The notes beneath the pieces were generated by a model. It was not told the DNA's origin, ran no database searches, and saw only the letters and a list, made by a program, of their open reading frames with translations. A stretch of DNA of 35,235 nucleotides from a virus, in IMG/VR virus record IMGVR_UViG_3300032238_000350, positions 1 through 35,235 of that record. One strand, given 5' to 3'. Positions 1-8,119 of the stretch are shown here, piece after piece (position 1 is the first letter of the stretch; each line of letters opens with the position of its first letter). Both the position numbers and the translations under genes were made by a program.

Positions 1-887
1 AAGCTTCTAACCTTGAGAAGGGTGCTAAGAAGGTTTGGGGTGGTCTTCCTAAGGATGCTCAGGTATTCAACCTTGAAGGTGGCGGTGCTGGTATCCAAGG
101 AGCTCTAACTTATCTAGAGACTCTAAAGCGTTCTATGCACGAACTTATGAACATTCCAGAAAGTGCTTTGGGACAGGCTCAGCCTATTTCTAATACTTCT
201 GGTGTTGCTCTTTCTATTCAGTTCCAGCCTCTAATGAACCGTTGGTCACAGAAATCAACCCAGTACGGCAAGGGTCTTGAAAAGATTAATGAGCTAGTTA
301 TTCTTAACTTAGCGATTAAAGAACCAGAAACAATGGTTTATAATCCTGACGAAGATGGGCCTATTAAACCAGGTCAGCTTCCTCAACTTGACCCAAACGA
401 CCCAATCACGTATAGTAATTATGTACAGTTTGAACCACCTCTACCTCTAGACAAGATTGTTCTTCTTAATGAACTTCAACAGAAGATGTCTATGGGACTT
501 GAGTCTAAGGAAGGCGCTTTGCGTGCCCTTGGCGAAGAGTTCCCTGAAGAGAAGCTTCAAGAAATTCGTACAGAGCTTATGGAAGATGCTAAGTCTGAAG
601 GTGCTCTTAACCTTGTTAAGGCACAGATTACTAAGCAACTTATGGACTTGACTGGCATGATGGTAGGACCTGATGGTACTGCCACTCCTATGGACCCAAT
701 GATGATGGGTGATGGAGACGTCATGGGTGATGGACAACTTGGTCCGCAGGGCTCTGGAATGAACGCTGAAGCTGACCAGGGTGTAGCTCAGATGCAGTTC
801 CAGGCTGAAAATGATATAAGGAATTCTTTGGTAACTGAAGCGTATGGAACACAACTTCCATCTCGTAGACAAGTTGACAAAGATTAA
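1..887 (+). CDS. Portal protein, C-terminal part (5' truncated by window)
   Basis: The frame is open from base 3 with no stop before the first ATG at 135, so the gene begins upstream of the window and 135 is an internal methionine. About 295 residues are visible. The stretch around MNIPESALGQ, followed by GVALSIQFQPL, is typical of portal proteins of large tailed phages, where a conserved helix precedes the long wing and crown helices. The portal is the dodecameric ring at the capsid vertex through which DNA is packaged and to which the neck attaches. The C-terminus is rich in Met, Gly and Asp (around 690-750) and probably disordered. The position just before scaffold and capsid genes supports the call. 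No prohead protease or terminase is visible and these are expected upstream. Confidence 0.8.
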   Translation, partial: ASNLEKGAKKVWGGLPKDAQVFNLEGGGAGIQGALTYLETLKRSMHELMNIPESALGQAQPISNTSGVALSIQFQPLMNRWSQKSTQYGKGLEKINELVILNLAIKEPETMVYNPDEDGPIKPGQLPQLDPNDPITYSNYVQFEPPLPLDKIVLLNELQQKMSMGLESKEGALRALGEEFPEEKLQEIRTELMEDAKSEGALNLVKAQITKQLMDLTGMMVGPDGTATPMDPMMMGDGDVMGDGQLGPQGSGMNAEADQGVAQMQFQAENDIRNSLVTEAYGTQLPSRRQVDKD

Positions 888-911
888 TGTCTTATTTTAA
901 GGCATTATTTA

Positions 912-947
912 ATTAAGTAACAAAATATAATAATTATGTTACTTAAT
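912..947. promoter_or_regulatory. Perfect 11-bp inverted repeat enclosing a TATAAT box
   Basis: ATTAAGTAACA at 912-922 is the exact reverse complement of TGTTACTTAAT at 937-947, with a 14-base AT-rich centre that contains TATAAT at 926-931. It lies in the 128-base gap between the portal and scaffold genes. No run of T follows, so a simple intrinsic terminator is unlikely. A regulated promoter or operator for the scaffold-capsid unit is the favoured reading. No convincing -35 box was seen 17 bases upstream. The symmetry is directly visible; the function is inference. Confidence 0.5.
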
Positions 948-1015
948 AGTAATAACTGACAAGGTCAAGTGGCACTAATACGGAAAACGACCAAGAGAAT
1001 GAAAAGAGATTAATA

Positions 1016-1771
1016 ATGGATGAAAACCTAGAGGTAGTAGAAACTACTGAAGTAAACACTAATGCAGCTTTTGCTGAGGAGGTAGCATTGCAGAACCAGT
1101 TCACAGCTGACGATATTGCGAAGGCACGTGCACAGGAGAAGGCAAAGCTATACCCACAGGTAGAAAAGTTGCAGGAAGAACTCTCGGTCCTTAAAAAGGA
1201 GCGTGAGGAACGTGCAGCACTAGAGGCTGAGCGTACAGCAAAGCGTCAGGCTCGTGAGTCTGAGCGTATGGCTGAACGTAAGAAGCAAGAAGAATCAGAA
1301 CTTGAAGTTCGTGACCTACTTGCTAAAAAAGAGCAAGAATGGGCCTCTAAGCTAGAAGCTGAGCGCCTAGAACGCGAGAAGGCATTTGCCCTTCTAGAGC
1401 GTGAGCGTGAGTTTCAGGAGCTATCGGCATACCGCCAACAGCGTCTTGAATCAGAACGCGACAATATCATTCCAGAACTTATTGACCTGATTTCTGGAAA
1501 TTCCCGCGATGAGATAGAGCAGAGCATCGCAGGTCTTAAAGAACGTTCTGCGAAAATCTTCGAGAATGTTGCGCAAGTTGCACAGCAATCTCGTAAGGAA
1601 ATGGCTGGAACTCGTATTACGAGCCCGGCCTCTGGACCCCTCGACAACGACTCGGACTCACGTACGTACTCCCCTAATGACATTCAAAACATGTCTTTAG
1701 CAGACTATGCGAAGAATCGTTCCAAGCTTCTTGGAAATAGCAATAACCGTGGACAGGGATTGTTCGGGTAA
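1016..1771 (+). CDS. Capsid scaffolding-like coiled-coil protein
   Basis: The 251-residue product has long uninterrupted stretches of Glu, Lys, Arg, Gln and Ala from about residue 30 to 150, with heptad-like spacing that predicts an extended coiled coil. A Ser/Pro/Asp-rich tail follows and the protein ends in GQGLFG. No enzymatic motif was seen. Gene order (portal, this gene, major capsid) is the classic place for the scaffold, which shapes the procapsid and is lost before DNA fills it. The ATG is preceded by a purine-rich stretch (AAAAGAGA) but not by a strong ribosome site. No separate protease gene lies between it and the capsid gene. An alternative is a head decoration or core protein, but the coiled coil favours scaffold. 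Confidence 0.75.
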   Translation: MDENLEVVETTEVNTNAAFAEEVALQNQFTADDIAKARAQEKAKLYPQVEKLQEELSVLKKEREERAALEAERTAKRQARESERMAERKKQEESELEVRDLLAKKEQEWASKLEAERLEREKAFALLEREREFQELSAYRQQRLESERDNIIPELIDLISGNSRDEIEQSIAGLKERSAKIFENVAQVAQQSRKEMAGTRITSPASGPLDNDSDSRTYSPNDIQNMSLADYAKNRSKLLGNSNNRGQGLFG

Positions 1772-1812
1772 TAACAACCTAATCTAACGACCGCTTCTGA
1801 AAGGAGCAAAAA

Positions 1813-2988
1813 ATGGCAGGTTCTGCTGTTACAGGTACTGGTGCCCTAGCTGGTGCACCTACCGCATATTCAGGTTCGAATAGTCAGCTTTCTCAGGCTA
1901 TTCAGACCATCTGGTCGAAGGAAATTCTGTTCCAGGCGATGCCAATTCTTCGCTTTGAGCAGTTTGCAGTTAAGAAGACAGAACTAGGTGTATCACCTGG
2001 TCTGCGTGTTAACTTCCTTCGTTACAAGAACTTCAGCGTGGACCCAACTCCACTAACTGAAGGTGTCCGTATGACAACCAACGCTCTGACCGCAGAGCAG
2101 ATTGCTATCACCGTTGCTGAGCACGGCTATGCAGTTGCAGTTTCAGAACTGCTACTGAACGCTTCGTTCGACGACATCATGGCTTCTGCTTCACGTCTAC
2201 TTGGTCGCCACATGGCACAATACCTCGACGTACAGGCTCGTGACACCCTATCGGCTGCTACTTCAGCAACCTTTGGTTACGACCGTACAAAGAAGTGGGA
2301 TGGTTCCGCTTGGGTTGCAGATACTTCAAACGTATTTGCTAACTACAACGAAGGCCAGGTTGCTACTTCGATTGCTGACCTAGATGGTGGCTTCAAGCTA
2401 ACCACTGGTGCAATCAAGGACTCAGCACTTGTTCTTGCTGGCAAGAACATTCCTCGCATTGGTGAGACATACGTTCAGTTCATTCACCCTAAGCAGTCTC
2501 GTGACCTTCGCTCGAACCCAGAGTTCATCGAAGTAACCAAGTACGCTGCTCCAGGTAACTTCATGCTAGGTGAAATCGGTCGTCTATACGACGTCGTATT
2601 CATCGAGACCACTCAGGTCAAGAAGTTGGCTGCATCACAGGCTGGATACACCACCTCGACTCTGGCTGGCAACCTTGCTGACCAGACCTCGTACACTGGT
2701 GCTAACAAGCCTAAGGTTAACTCTAACCCAGGTTCAGGTGGAAACCCAGCATCAGCTGACTTCACCGCTGAAGCTGGTTACCTAACCGGTGCTACTGGCA
2801 ACGCTGCTGACGTATACGAGTCAATCATGATTGGTGACAACGCATTTGGTCACGCAATCGCCCTTCCAGTTGAGCTACGTGACGGTGGTGTTCTAGACTT
2901 CGGTCGTGAGCACGCACTAGCATGGTACGCCATCTGGGGTCTCGGTATCATTACCGACCAGGCTATCAACAAGGTTTACACCAACTAA
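1813..2988 (+). CDS. Major capsid protein (N4-gp56-like, HK97 fold)
   Basis: The 391-residue product matches the N4-gp56 type of major capsid protein. It has an N-terminal segment reading IQTIWSKEILFQAMPILRFE, then PGLRVNFLRYKN, then a region where residues alternate around TPLTEGV, and a C-terminal GVLDFGREHALAWYAIWGLG segment. This protein forms the icosahedral shell. A good ribosome site, AAAGGAG, lies before the ATG. Codon choice is strongly biased to C-ending codons for Tyr, Asn, Asp and Phe, unlike the AT-rich fibre genes downstream, which fits very high expression. A Ser/Gly/Asn-rich insertion at about residues 280-320 is probably a surface loop. A GC-rich hairpin lies just after the stop. 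Confidence 0.9.
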   Translation: MAGSAVTGTGALAGAPTAYSGSNSQLSQAIQTIWSKEILFQAMPILRFEQFAVKKTELGVSPGLRVNFLRYKNFSVDPTPLTEGVRMTTNALTAEQIAITVAEHGYAVAVSELLLNASFDDIMASASRLLGRHMAQYLDVQARDTLSAATSATFGYDRTKKWDGSAWVADTSNVFANYNEGQVATSIADLDGGFKLTTGAIKDSALVLAGKNIPRIGETYVQFIHPKQSRDLRSNPEFIEVTKYAAPGNFMLGEIGRLYDVVFIETTQVKKLAASQAGYTTSTLAGNLADQTSYTGANKPKVNSNPGSGGNPASADFTAEAGYLTGATGNAADVYESIMIGDNAFGHAIALPVELRDGGVLDFGREHALAWYAIWGLGIITDQAINKVYTN

Positions 2989-3006
2989 TAGCCAAACCTT
3001 CGTCGA

Positions 3007-3032
3007 GGGGGGCGGTCTTAGGACCGCTCCCC
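3007..3032 (+). promoter_or_regulatory. GC-rich hairpin after the capsid gene, without T-tract
   Basis: GGGGGGCGGTC pairs with GACCGCTCCCC through a TTAG loop, giving an 11-bp stem with one G-T wobble. The following bases (CAACACAAAC) contain no T run, so it should not be an efficient intrinsic terminator. It may protect the 3' end of the capsid message or set processing or partial termination, which would help explain high capsid output relative to downstream genes. That role is inference. Confidence 0.6.
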
Positions 3033-3068
3033 AACACAAACAAATAACCCAACAAGGAGAAAAATATC

Positions 3069-3449
3069 GTGGCAAATAAACCAACTAGTCCACAGGACAC
3101 TACAGGTCGCGCAGTTGAAGAAGCTGCAAAGCGTAACGCAGCTGAACTAGCTGCAAGACAAGATGAAATTGCATTATCCCGTCAGGCAGAAGCTATCAGT
3201 CTTGAGAATGACGTTTTTGACCCAAAGAACCCAGACCGGCCAATTCTGATTGATGAGATTGAAGAGGTGGGCGTAACTGTAAACAACAGCAAGGTTGTTA
3301 TCAGGACCATTTCAGATATTGAAGACATGACTTTTGGTGTAATCAATGGAGCCCCACAGAATTACACCTTTAAGGCTGGAGTTAAATACTCAGTACCAGT
3401 AGAAATCGCAGCTCACCTAGAGCGTCTCGGTTATATCTGGAGACAGTAA
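3069..3449 (+). CDS. Small head-associated protein, function unknown
   Basis: The 126-residue product starts at GTG with a good ribosome site (AAGGAG nine bases upstream). The first 50 residues are charged and Ala-rich and probably helical. The second half, from about residue 60, looks like a compact beta domain with VNNSKVVIRTISDIEDMTFG and ends in HLERLGYIWRQ. This C-terminal pattern is familiar from small proteins next to capsid genes in actinobacterial and environmental phages, but I cannot name a function. Its place after the capsid gene and before a strong terminator suggests it belongs to the head operon, possibly as a head completion or decoration protein. Confidence 0.6.
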   Translation: MANKPTSPQDTTGRAVEEAAKRNAAELAARQDEIALSRQAEAISLENDVFDPKNPDRPILIDEIEEVGVTVNNSKVVIRTISDIEDMTFGVINGAPQNYTFKAGVKYSVPVEIAAHLERLGYIWRQ

Positions 3450-3463
3450 CAGCTCCAAACTTT

Positions 3464-3510
3464 GTCCGTCCTGTTGGTCCCGCCCTCCTCACCAGCAGGA
3501 CGGACTTTTT
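3464..3510 (+). terminator. Rho-independent terminator ending the head operon
   Basis: A 15-base arm GTCCGTCCTGTTGGT at 3464-3478 pairs with ACCAGCAGGACGGAC at 3491-3505 with a single U-G wobble and a 12-base loop. TTTTT at 3506-3510 follows immediately. This is the strongest terminator signal seen in the window and separates the head genes from the adaptor and fibre cassette. Confidence 0.9.
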
Positions 3511-3523
3511 ATACTGAATTTTA

Positions 3524-3550
3524 TTGATTTTTAAGAGAACATAATAGTAT
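3524..3550 (+). promoter_or_regulatory. Candidate promoter after the head terminator
   Basis: TTGATT at 3524-3529 is followed after 15 bases by TAGTAT at 3545-3550, with the AT-rich CATAAT at 3540-3545 overlapping. Spacing and boxes are imperfect. It is proposed because a terminator lies just upstream and the next gene starts at 3568, so transcription must be renewed here or read through. Confidence 0.3.
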
Positions 3551-3567
3551 GAGACTTCGGAGGATTG

Positions 3568-4626
3568 ATGGCTACCACTTCTAGCCTTATTGACAGAGTT
3601 CGCCTAGAATTAGGCGACGTAGGAAAATCCTTCGTAACTAAATTTGTTGCGGATGGTACAACCAACCGTTTTAAATTACACTACGCTCCCCTTGATGCTG
3701 AGACTGTAGTTGTATATGCTGGTGATGTCGACATTACTAATAGCAGTTATATTGAAGAATCTACCGGTATTTTAGTTACCGAAGATGTTCTTGAAGATAT
3801 GACTGAAGTAACTGTTAGCGGAAATTACTACCGTTATTTTACTGGGGCAGAACTAACTACAATTATTAATGATGCCATTGCTCAGCATTCAGCTAAGCAC
3901 GTAGACTCATTGGGCCGTAAAATGGACATCTCTACTTTGCCTTTTGTTGAAGAGTATCCTGTAGCTATTTACGCTACAACTATTGCTCTATACACCCTAG
4001 CTACCGATGCATCGTTTGATATTGATATTCAAGCTCCAGATGGCGTAACTATTCCTCGTGCAGAGCGATTCCGTCAGCTTATGGAAATGGTTCAAACTAG
4101 ACAACAGCAATACCGTGAACTCTGTGTTCATCTTGGTGTTGGTATGTACTCTATTGATGTATTTAGCCTTCGTAGAATTTCTAAGGCAACTGGACGTTAT
4201 GTACCTATTTATAAGCCTCAAGAAGTCGATGACCGCTCATACCCACAGCGTGTAGATATGCCTGCTCCTACTTACGGCGATAAGCCTGTTCCTTGGGTTA
4301 CTGAAGCTGGCGAGCTAACTGCTTATCAAGGTACTCCATTTTCTGCTACTTTCACAGAAACTGGTAACTTTACTGGGTACACCTTTGCGTGTCGTTTGCT
4401 AAACCAAAGAGGTAGCGTTTTAGTTGTCCAAAACTTTAACCTAGAAATAACTGGGCCTACAAACAATGTGACTACTATTACAGCCTCTTTGACTGCTGAC
4501 CAAACCCGTAGATTAGCGGAGCGTACATACTGGTCATTAGTAAAAATAAATAATACTACCCAAGAAGTTATTGAAATTGGTGGAGGGAACTTCTTTACAG
4601 CTAGAGCTAGTACGGTGATTATTTAA
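3568..4626 (+). CDS. Head-tail adaptor-like protein with C-terminal fibre-anchor-like domain
   Basis: The ATG at 3568 is preferred over the overlapping TTG at 3565 because GGAGG (3559-3563) lies too close to the TTG. The product is 352 residues. The N-terminal part (SLIDRVRLELGD, then a small beta domain and a helical region ending near residue 200) looks like adaptor proteins that sit under the portal. From about residue 243 the sequence changes to a beta-rich domain containing QGTPFSATF, then ITASLTADQTRRLAERTYWS. That pattern resembles the N-terminal domain of BppU-type baseplate or fibre proteins, known to anchor receptor-binding modules. The apparent fusion, followed directly by fibre genes with a one-base overlap, suggests a structural link between neck and fibres. 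The adaptor role is moderately supported; the anchor role is inference. Confidence 0.5.
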   Translation: MATTSSLIDRVRLELGDVGKSFVTKFVADGTTNRFKLHYAPLDAETVVVYAGDVDITNSSYIEESTGILVTEDVLEDMTEVTVSGNYYRYFTGAELTTIINDAIAQHSAKHVDSLGRKMDISTLPFVEEYPVAIYATTIALYTLATDASFDIDIQAPDGVTIPRAERFRQLMEMVQTRQQQYRELCVHLGVGMYSIDVFSLRRISKATGRYVPIYKPQEVDDRSYPQRVDMPAPTYGDKPVPWVTEAGELTAYQGTPFSATFTETGNFTGYTFACRLLNQRGSVLVVQNFNLEITGPTNNVTTITASLTADQTRRLAERTYWSLVKINNTTQEVIEIGGGNFFTARASTVII

Positions 4627-5048
4627 TGGCTAGGCCACTACCTGAAAAAGATATTGTTTTTCTTCAAAGTACGACTGAAGAAGTAGTACTTCCACCTCCA
4701 GGTTATACAGATTTAGATTTTGGTAATCCTAATGAGGAAGCTAACCAAGTAATTGATATTACTCTTTTGCCTGGAGTTCCTGGGCAACGTGGTCCTACTG
4801 GTCCTGCTGGACCTGCTGGACCTGCTGGAGCAAATGGTCAAAATGGGGTATCTGGAGGATTTTTTAACTATACCCCGTCTGATGCAAGGAATATTTGGAC
4901 CATTACACACAATTTGGGGTACCAACCAAACGTAATGGTAATTGATTCAGTTGGCAATGAATATTTTGGTACAGTAGTTTACACTAATAGTAATAGCCTA
5001 ACTATTACTTTTACCGCTGCGGTTTATGCTACCGCTCACCTATCTTAA
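4626..5048 (+). CDS. Small fibre protein with collagen-like repeat
   Basis: The 140-residue product overlaps the previous stop by one base (TAATG). Residues 1-49 form a likely attachment segment. Nine Gly-X-Y triplets run from G50 to about residue 77, rich in GPA, and predict a collagen-like trimeric stalk. The C-terminal domain (WTITHNLGYQPNVMVIDSVG, then residues to 140) is a small beta domain often found at the tips of phage fibres. It is therefore probably a trimeric fibre or adhesin. The C-terminal domain has a counterpart at the end of the next gene product. Confidence 0.7.
   Translation: MARPLPEKDIVFLQSTTEEVVLPPPGYTDLDFGNPNEEANQVIDITLLPGVPGQRGPTGPAGPAGPAGANGQNGVSGGFFNYTPSDARNIWTITHNLGYQPNVMVIDSVGNEYFGTVVYTNSNSLTITFTAAVYATAHLS
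4773..4856 (+). repeat. Collagen-like Gly-X-Y coding repeat
   Basis: The segment encodes nine consecutive Gly-X-Y triplets, with near-identical GGACCTGCT units visible at DNA level. Such short repeats are known to trimerise phage fibres and to vary in copy number by slippage. Confidence 0.8.
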
Positions 5049-5057
5049 GGATAAACT

Positions 5058-7301
5058 ATGGCAAAATCATTTTTGACGGACCTGAATCTTAATAACAACG
5101 TCCTTCTTAATGCAAAGATTCAAGCATGGGGCTCTGCTCCTACTGGTACTACTAATCCTTCGGGTTCTGGTACTGCTGTTGCTGGACAAATTTCATCCTA
5201 TAATGGCGCTCTTTACATCTTTAACGGAACTGCCTGGACTGCTGTTGGTGGTGGCTCAGTAACTATTGGTTCAACTTCTGTAAACGTCAATGGTTCAGCT
5301 GTAACCACATTTACTGGTCTTTCTTCGGTTACCTCTACTACTTTTGTTGGTGCTCTTACTGGTAACGCATCAACCGCTTCTGCTCTTACTCCTGGAGCCA
5401 ACATCAATGGTGTTGGGTTTACTGGTGCCTCAAACAGTACGGTAAAAGCAAGCACTACTTATACTCTTGGTTTGACTGCCCAGACTAACTCTGGTCTAGC
5501 CTTTTCTTCTGGAACTACTTGGGATGGTGGAACTACTGGTATCACTATTGGTCTTGCTACCACTGGTACTGCTGGTACGTACACCAAGGTAACCACTAAC
5601 GCTTATGGTCAGATTACTTCTGGAACCACACTTTCTTCTTCAGACATCCCTAGCCTTGGAAGCATTACTAACGCAGGTAAAATCGGCTCAACTGGTAGCA
5701 ACATTATTACTACTGGTTCTGACGGTACTCTTACTGCCGCAACTGCTCTTCCAAACGGTATTACCGCAACTACCCAGACATCATCAGATAACAGCACTAA
5801 GGTGGCTACAACTGCTTATGTAGATACTGCTGTTTCTACTTTGGCTTCTGGTGTAAACGCTCACGACGCTGTGAAGTACGCAACTACCGCAAACTTAGGT
5901 ACTGCTGGAAACATCACCTCTGGTGGAACTATTACAGTTACCTATAACAACAACACCACTGGTGTAGGAGCAACTATTACTGTCGCTTCAACAACAAACT
6001 GGACTGTTATTACAATTGACGGTCAGTCCCTAACTGTTGGTGACCGTGTTCTTATCAAGAACCAAGGAGATTCTCCTAGAAGTCAGGCTCTTGAAAACGG
6101 TATTTATACAGTAACTCAAGTTGGAACCACAGGTAACAGCACCTCGTTTATCTTTACTCGTGCTACTGACAACGACTCTGTACCAGAACTTGGTCAAGGT
6201 GATTTGACTTATGTGATTGCTGGTTCTGCTAACGCTGCTAACTCCTACGTTCAGACTGCAGTAGTAACTACCGTAGGTTCATCTTCTATTACTTGGTCAC
6301 AGTTCTCTGGTCCTGGAACATACACTTTCTCAAGCCCTCTAAGTTTGCTTTCAAACACTGTATCTTTGAGTACAGCCTACGGAGATACTCAGAACCCGTA
6401 TGGCTCAAAGACTGCAAATACTTTCTTAGCATCACCTAACGGCTCTGCTGCTGCTCCATCATTCCGTGCTATCGTAGCGGCTGACATCCCTACTCTAAAC
6501 CAGAGCACTACTGGTTCTGCTGCTACTTTGACTACTTCTCGTAGCCTTTGGGGTCAGTCATTCAACGGTTCAGCAGACATCACGGGTAACTTGTCTAGCG
6601 TAGGAACAATAACTGGTACTACTGGAACAACACTCACCATAGCATTGCCTTCAACTACAGGTACTGCTACTGGAGTTATCCTGAGAGGTGGGGCTTCTTC
6701 TAGCACTACATTAGGTATTGGTGGTTCTGTATCTATTGTTGGTGGTGCTGCCACATCAGGAACAAGCACAAACGTTGGTGGAGACGTAACAATTACTGGT
6801 GGTGCGGCTAATACTACCCAGGGTACTGGTGGTAGTGTCACTATCAATGGTGGTGCTGGTGAAGTAGCAGCCTCTGTTGGTGGTCAAGGTGTTGTGTACA
6901 TTGGTACATCAAATACACAGGCAATTACTATTGGTGCGTCTGGTAACAGTCTTAGGCTTCCTGGTGTTGCAACTGCTTCTGATGGTTTTGTAAAAATTGC
7001 TGCAACTACTGGATTGCTGAGTAGAGGTGCAATTCTTTTCAGCGACCTACCTACTTCTTCACTAACTGGTGTAACTACAACTGGTATCGCCCGTAAGACT
7101 ACAGGTGCTGGAACTGGAACTGGAACTAGCATCTCTGTAAACCACGGATACGGTCAATGGGTTCACGCACAGTTGTTTGATTCAAGCGGAAACTTGGTCG
7201 AAGTTGATGTTCAGAACACTGCGACAAGCAACGGTACAACAATCTTTACTTTTGCTTCTTCTCAGACTTTGACAGGTTTCCAGTACGTAATTATTGGCTA
7301 G
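5058..7301 (+). CDS. Long tail-fibre-like protein
   Basis: The 747-residue product is dominated by Thr, Ser, Gly and Ala, typical of beta-structured fibres. The N-terminus (MAKSFLTDLNLNNNVLLNAK) is a common fibre start. Residues 50-265 form a repetitive shaft. Residues 268-418 contain a widespread fibre module recognised by VGDRVLIKNQ, LENGIYTV and FTRATDNDS. Residues 544-616 carry Gly-Gly repeats of GGSVSIVGG type. The last 60 residues (ISVNHGYGQWVHAQLFDSSG) form a small tip domain. It probably binds a host surface polymer or protein. It has no chaperone-like or enzymatic motif. Its position between head and neck genes is unusual for a tail fibre, so attachment to the neck or head is possible. 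Confidence 0.75.
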   Translation: MAKSFLTDLNLNNNVLLNAKIQAWGSAPTGTTNPSGSGTAVAGQISSYNGALYIFNGTAWTAVGGGSVTIGSTSVNVNGSAVTTFTGLSSVTSTTFVGALTGNASTASALTPGANINGVGFTGASNSTVKASTTYTLGLTAQTNSGLAFSSGTTWDGGTTGITIGLATTGTAGTYTKVTTNAYGQITSGTTLSSSDIPSLGSITNAGKIGSTGSNIITTGSDGTLTAATALPNGITATTQTSSDNSTKVATTAYVDTAVSTLASGVNAHDAVKYATTANLGTAGNITSGGTITVTYNNNTTGVGATITVASTTNWTVITIDGQSLTVGDRVLIKNQGDSPRSQALENGIYTVTQVGTTGNSTSFIFTRATDNDSVPELGQGDLTYVIAGSANAANSYVQTAVVTTVGSSSITWSQFSGPGTYTFSSPLSLLSNTVSLSTAYGDTQNPYGSKTANTFLASPNGSAAAPSFRAIVAADIPTLNQSTTGSAATLTTSRSLWGQSFNGSADITGNLSSVGTITGTTGTTLTIALPSTTGTATGVILRGGASSSTTLGIGGSVSIVGGAATSGTSTNVGGDVTITGGAANTTQGTGGSVTINGGAGEVAASVGGQGVVYIGTSNTQAITIGASGNSLRLPGVATASDGFVKIAATTGLLSRGAILFSDLPTSSLTGVTTTGIARKTTGAGTGTGTSISVNHGYGQWVHAQLFDSSGNLVEVDVQNTATSNGTTIFTFASSQTLTGFQYVIIG
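6687..6906 (+). repeat. Gly-Gly beta-repeat region in the long fibre
   Basis: Successive units end in GGSVSIVGG, GGDVTITGG and GGSVTINGG, separated by Thr/Ser-rich turns, each about 22-24 residues. The regular pattern suggests a trimeric beta-helix or triple beta-spiral segment of the fibre. Confidence 0.6.
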
Positions 7302-7310
7302 GATTGATTT

Positions 7311-8066
7311 ATGGCTAGATTATTCAAGACTGCTGTAACTTCTGAAGGCACAATTACTGGAGACAAGATTGCTGCAAGCAATAATGGCAACGGTCAAAAC
7401 TTTCAAGTTGGAGATGACGTTTGGATTGGTGACATCAACGTTGCCAATACAATGTCTGTAAAAGGTGTGCAATCTGCTACCTCTGGATATATTCGTTTTG
7501 GTGGAGACACTAACTCTCTTGGATACGACGGTACCAAGTTCTCTTATGCTGGAAACTTGGTTCAAGCACCTGCTTGGGTATTCTCTAATGCTAACGCTAC
7601 TTCAGCAACTACAAATACTTCGCAGTCTATTTTTCAAGCAGGTGCTAGGTCTTTTAGCCTAGATGCTGGAAGTACTTACTATTTCCGTTTGAACTTAGGT
7701 GTAAACTTTACTTATTCTGCTGTGCCAGCAGCAATTCAGTTAGTACCTACATTTAGCCAAGTACCTGTAGCAATAAACTACAGTGCGTCTTTTATTTCAG
7801 GTACTTCTGGTGGTGTTCAGTCATTTAGGACTACCTCAACATCGGCTGTAAGCGTTAGCCCTACTTTGTCTGCTACTACAACTGGTTCAACAATACTTAT
7901 TGAAGGATTCTTACAATCAAACGCCACTACTGGTGGAACTGTTGAATTCAAATACCAAATCTCTTCTGGTGGAGGTTCTTCTGCCACCGCTACTACAGGG
8001 TCACTATTACAAATCCAAAAGATAGGCACAGGTGCCCCTGGCATTGTCTCTGGTACTTGGGCTTAA
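7311..8066 (+). CDS. Fibre-like protein with C-terminal jelly-roll-like domain
   Basis: The 251-residue product begins MARLFKTAVTSEGTITGDKI, a start type shared with phage fibre proteins. Residues 1-80 form a short shaft with VGDDVWIGDINVA. From about residue 95 a beta-rich domain appears, containing STYYFRLNLGVNF and IEGFLQSNATTGGTVEFKYQ, and ends with LLQIQKIG. This layout is typical of C1q/TNF-like jelly-roll tips in phage virion proteins. It is most likely a trimeric receptor-binding tip or adhesin in the same assembly as its neighbours. The start follows the previous stop by nine bases and has only a weak ribosome site. Confidence 0.6.
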   Translation: MARLFKTAVTSEGTITGDKIAASNNGNGQNFQVGDDVWIGDINVANTMSVKGVQSATSGYIRFGGDTNSLGYDGTKFSYAGNLVQAPAWVFSNANATSATTNTSQSIFQAGARSFSLDAGSTYYFRLNLGVNFTYSAVPAAIQLVPTFSQVPVAINYSASFISGTSGGVQSFRTTSTSAVSVSPTLSATTTGSTILIEGFLQSNATTGGTVEFKYQISSGGGSSATATTGSLLQIQKIGTGAPGIVSGTWA

Positions 8067-8084
8067 TTTATAACCATTTAGCCT

Positions 8085-8090
8085 TACAAT
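8085..8090 (+). promoter_or_regulatory. Candidate -10 box (TACAAT)
   Basis: TACAAT lies in the 53-base gap before the gene at 8120. No -35 box is obvious. It is listed because similar hexamers occur in the other short gaps of the structural region. Confidence 0.2.
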
Positions 8091-8119
8091 AAAAGAGAAG
8101 ACTTTAGGAGATATTGAGG

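Noticed and set aside
447-872. 141-codon minus-strand open frame inside the portal gene
   Set aside because: It lies fully opposite a convincing portal frame, has no ribosome site and composition of a shadow frame.
135-887. Treating ATG 135 as the start of the portal gene
   Set aside because: The frame is open to the window edge with portal-like sequence before it, so the gene is cut by the window.
4773-4856. CRISPR-like short repeats
   Set aside because: The repeats are codon-phase Gly-X-Y units inside a coding frame, with no spacers.
6554-6847. Val/Pro-rich minus-strand open frames opposite the long fibre
   Set aside because: These arise from the complement of Gly/Thr repeat codons and have no gene features.
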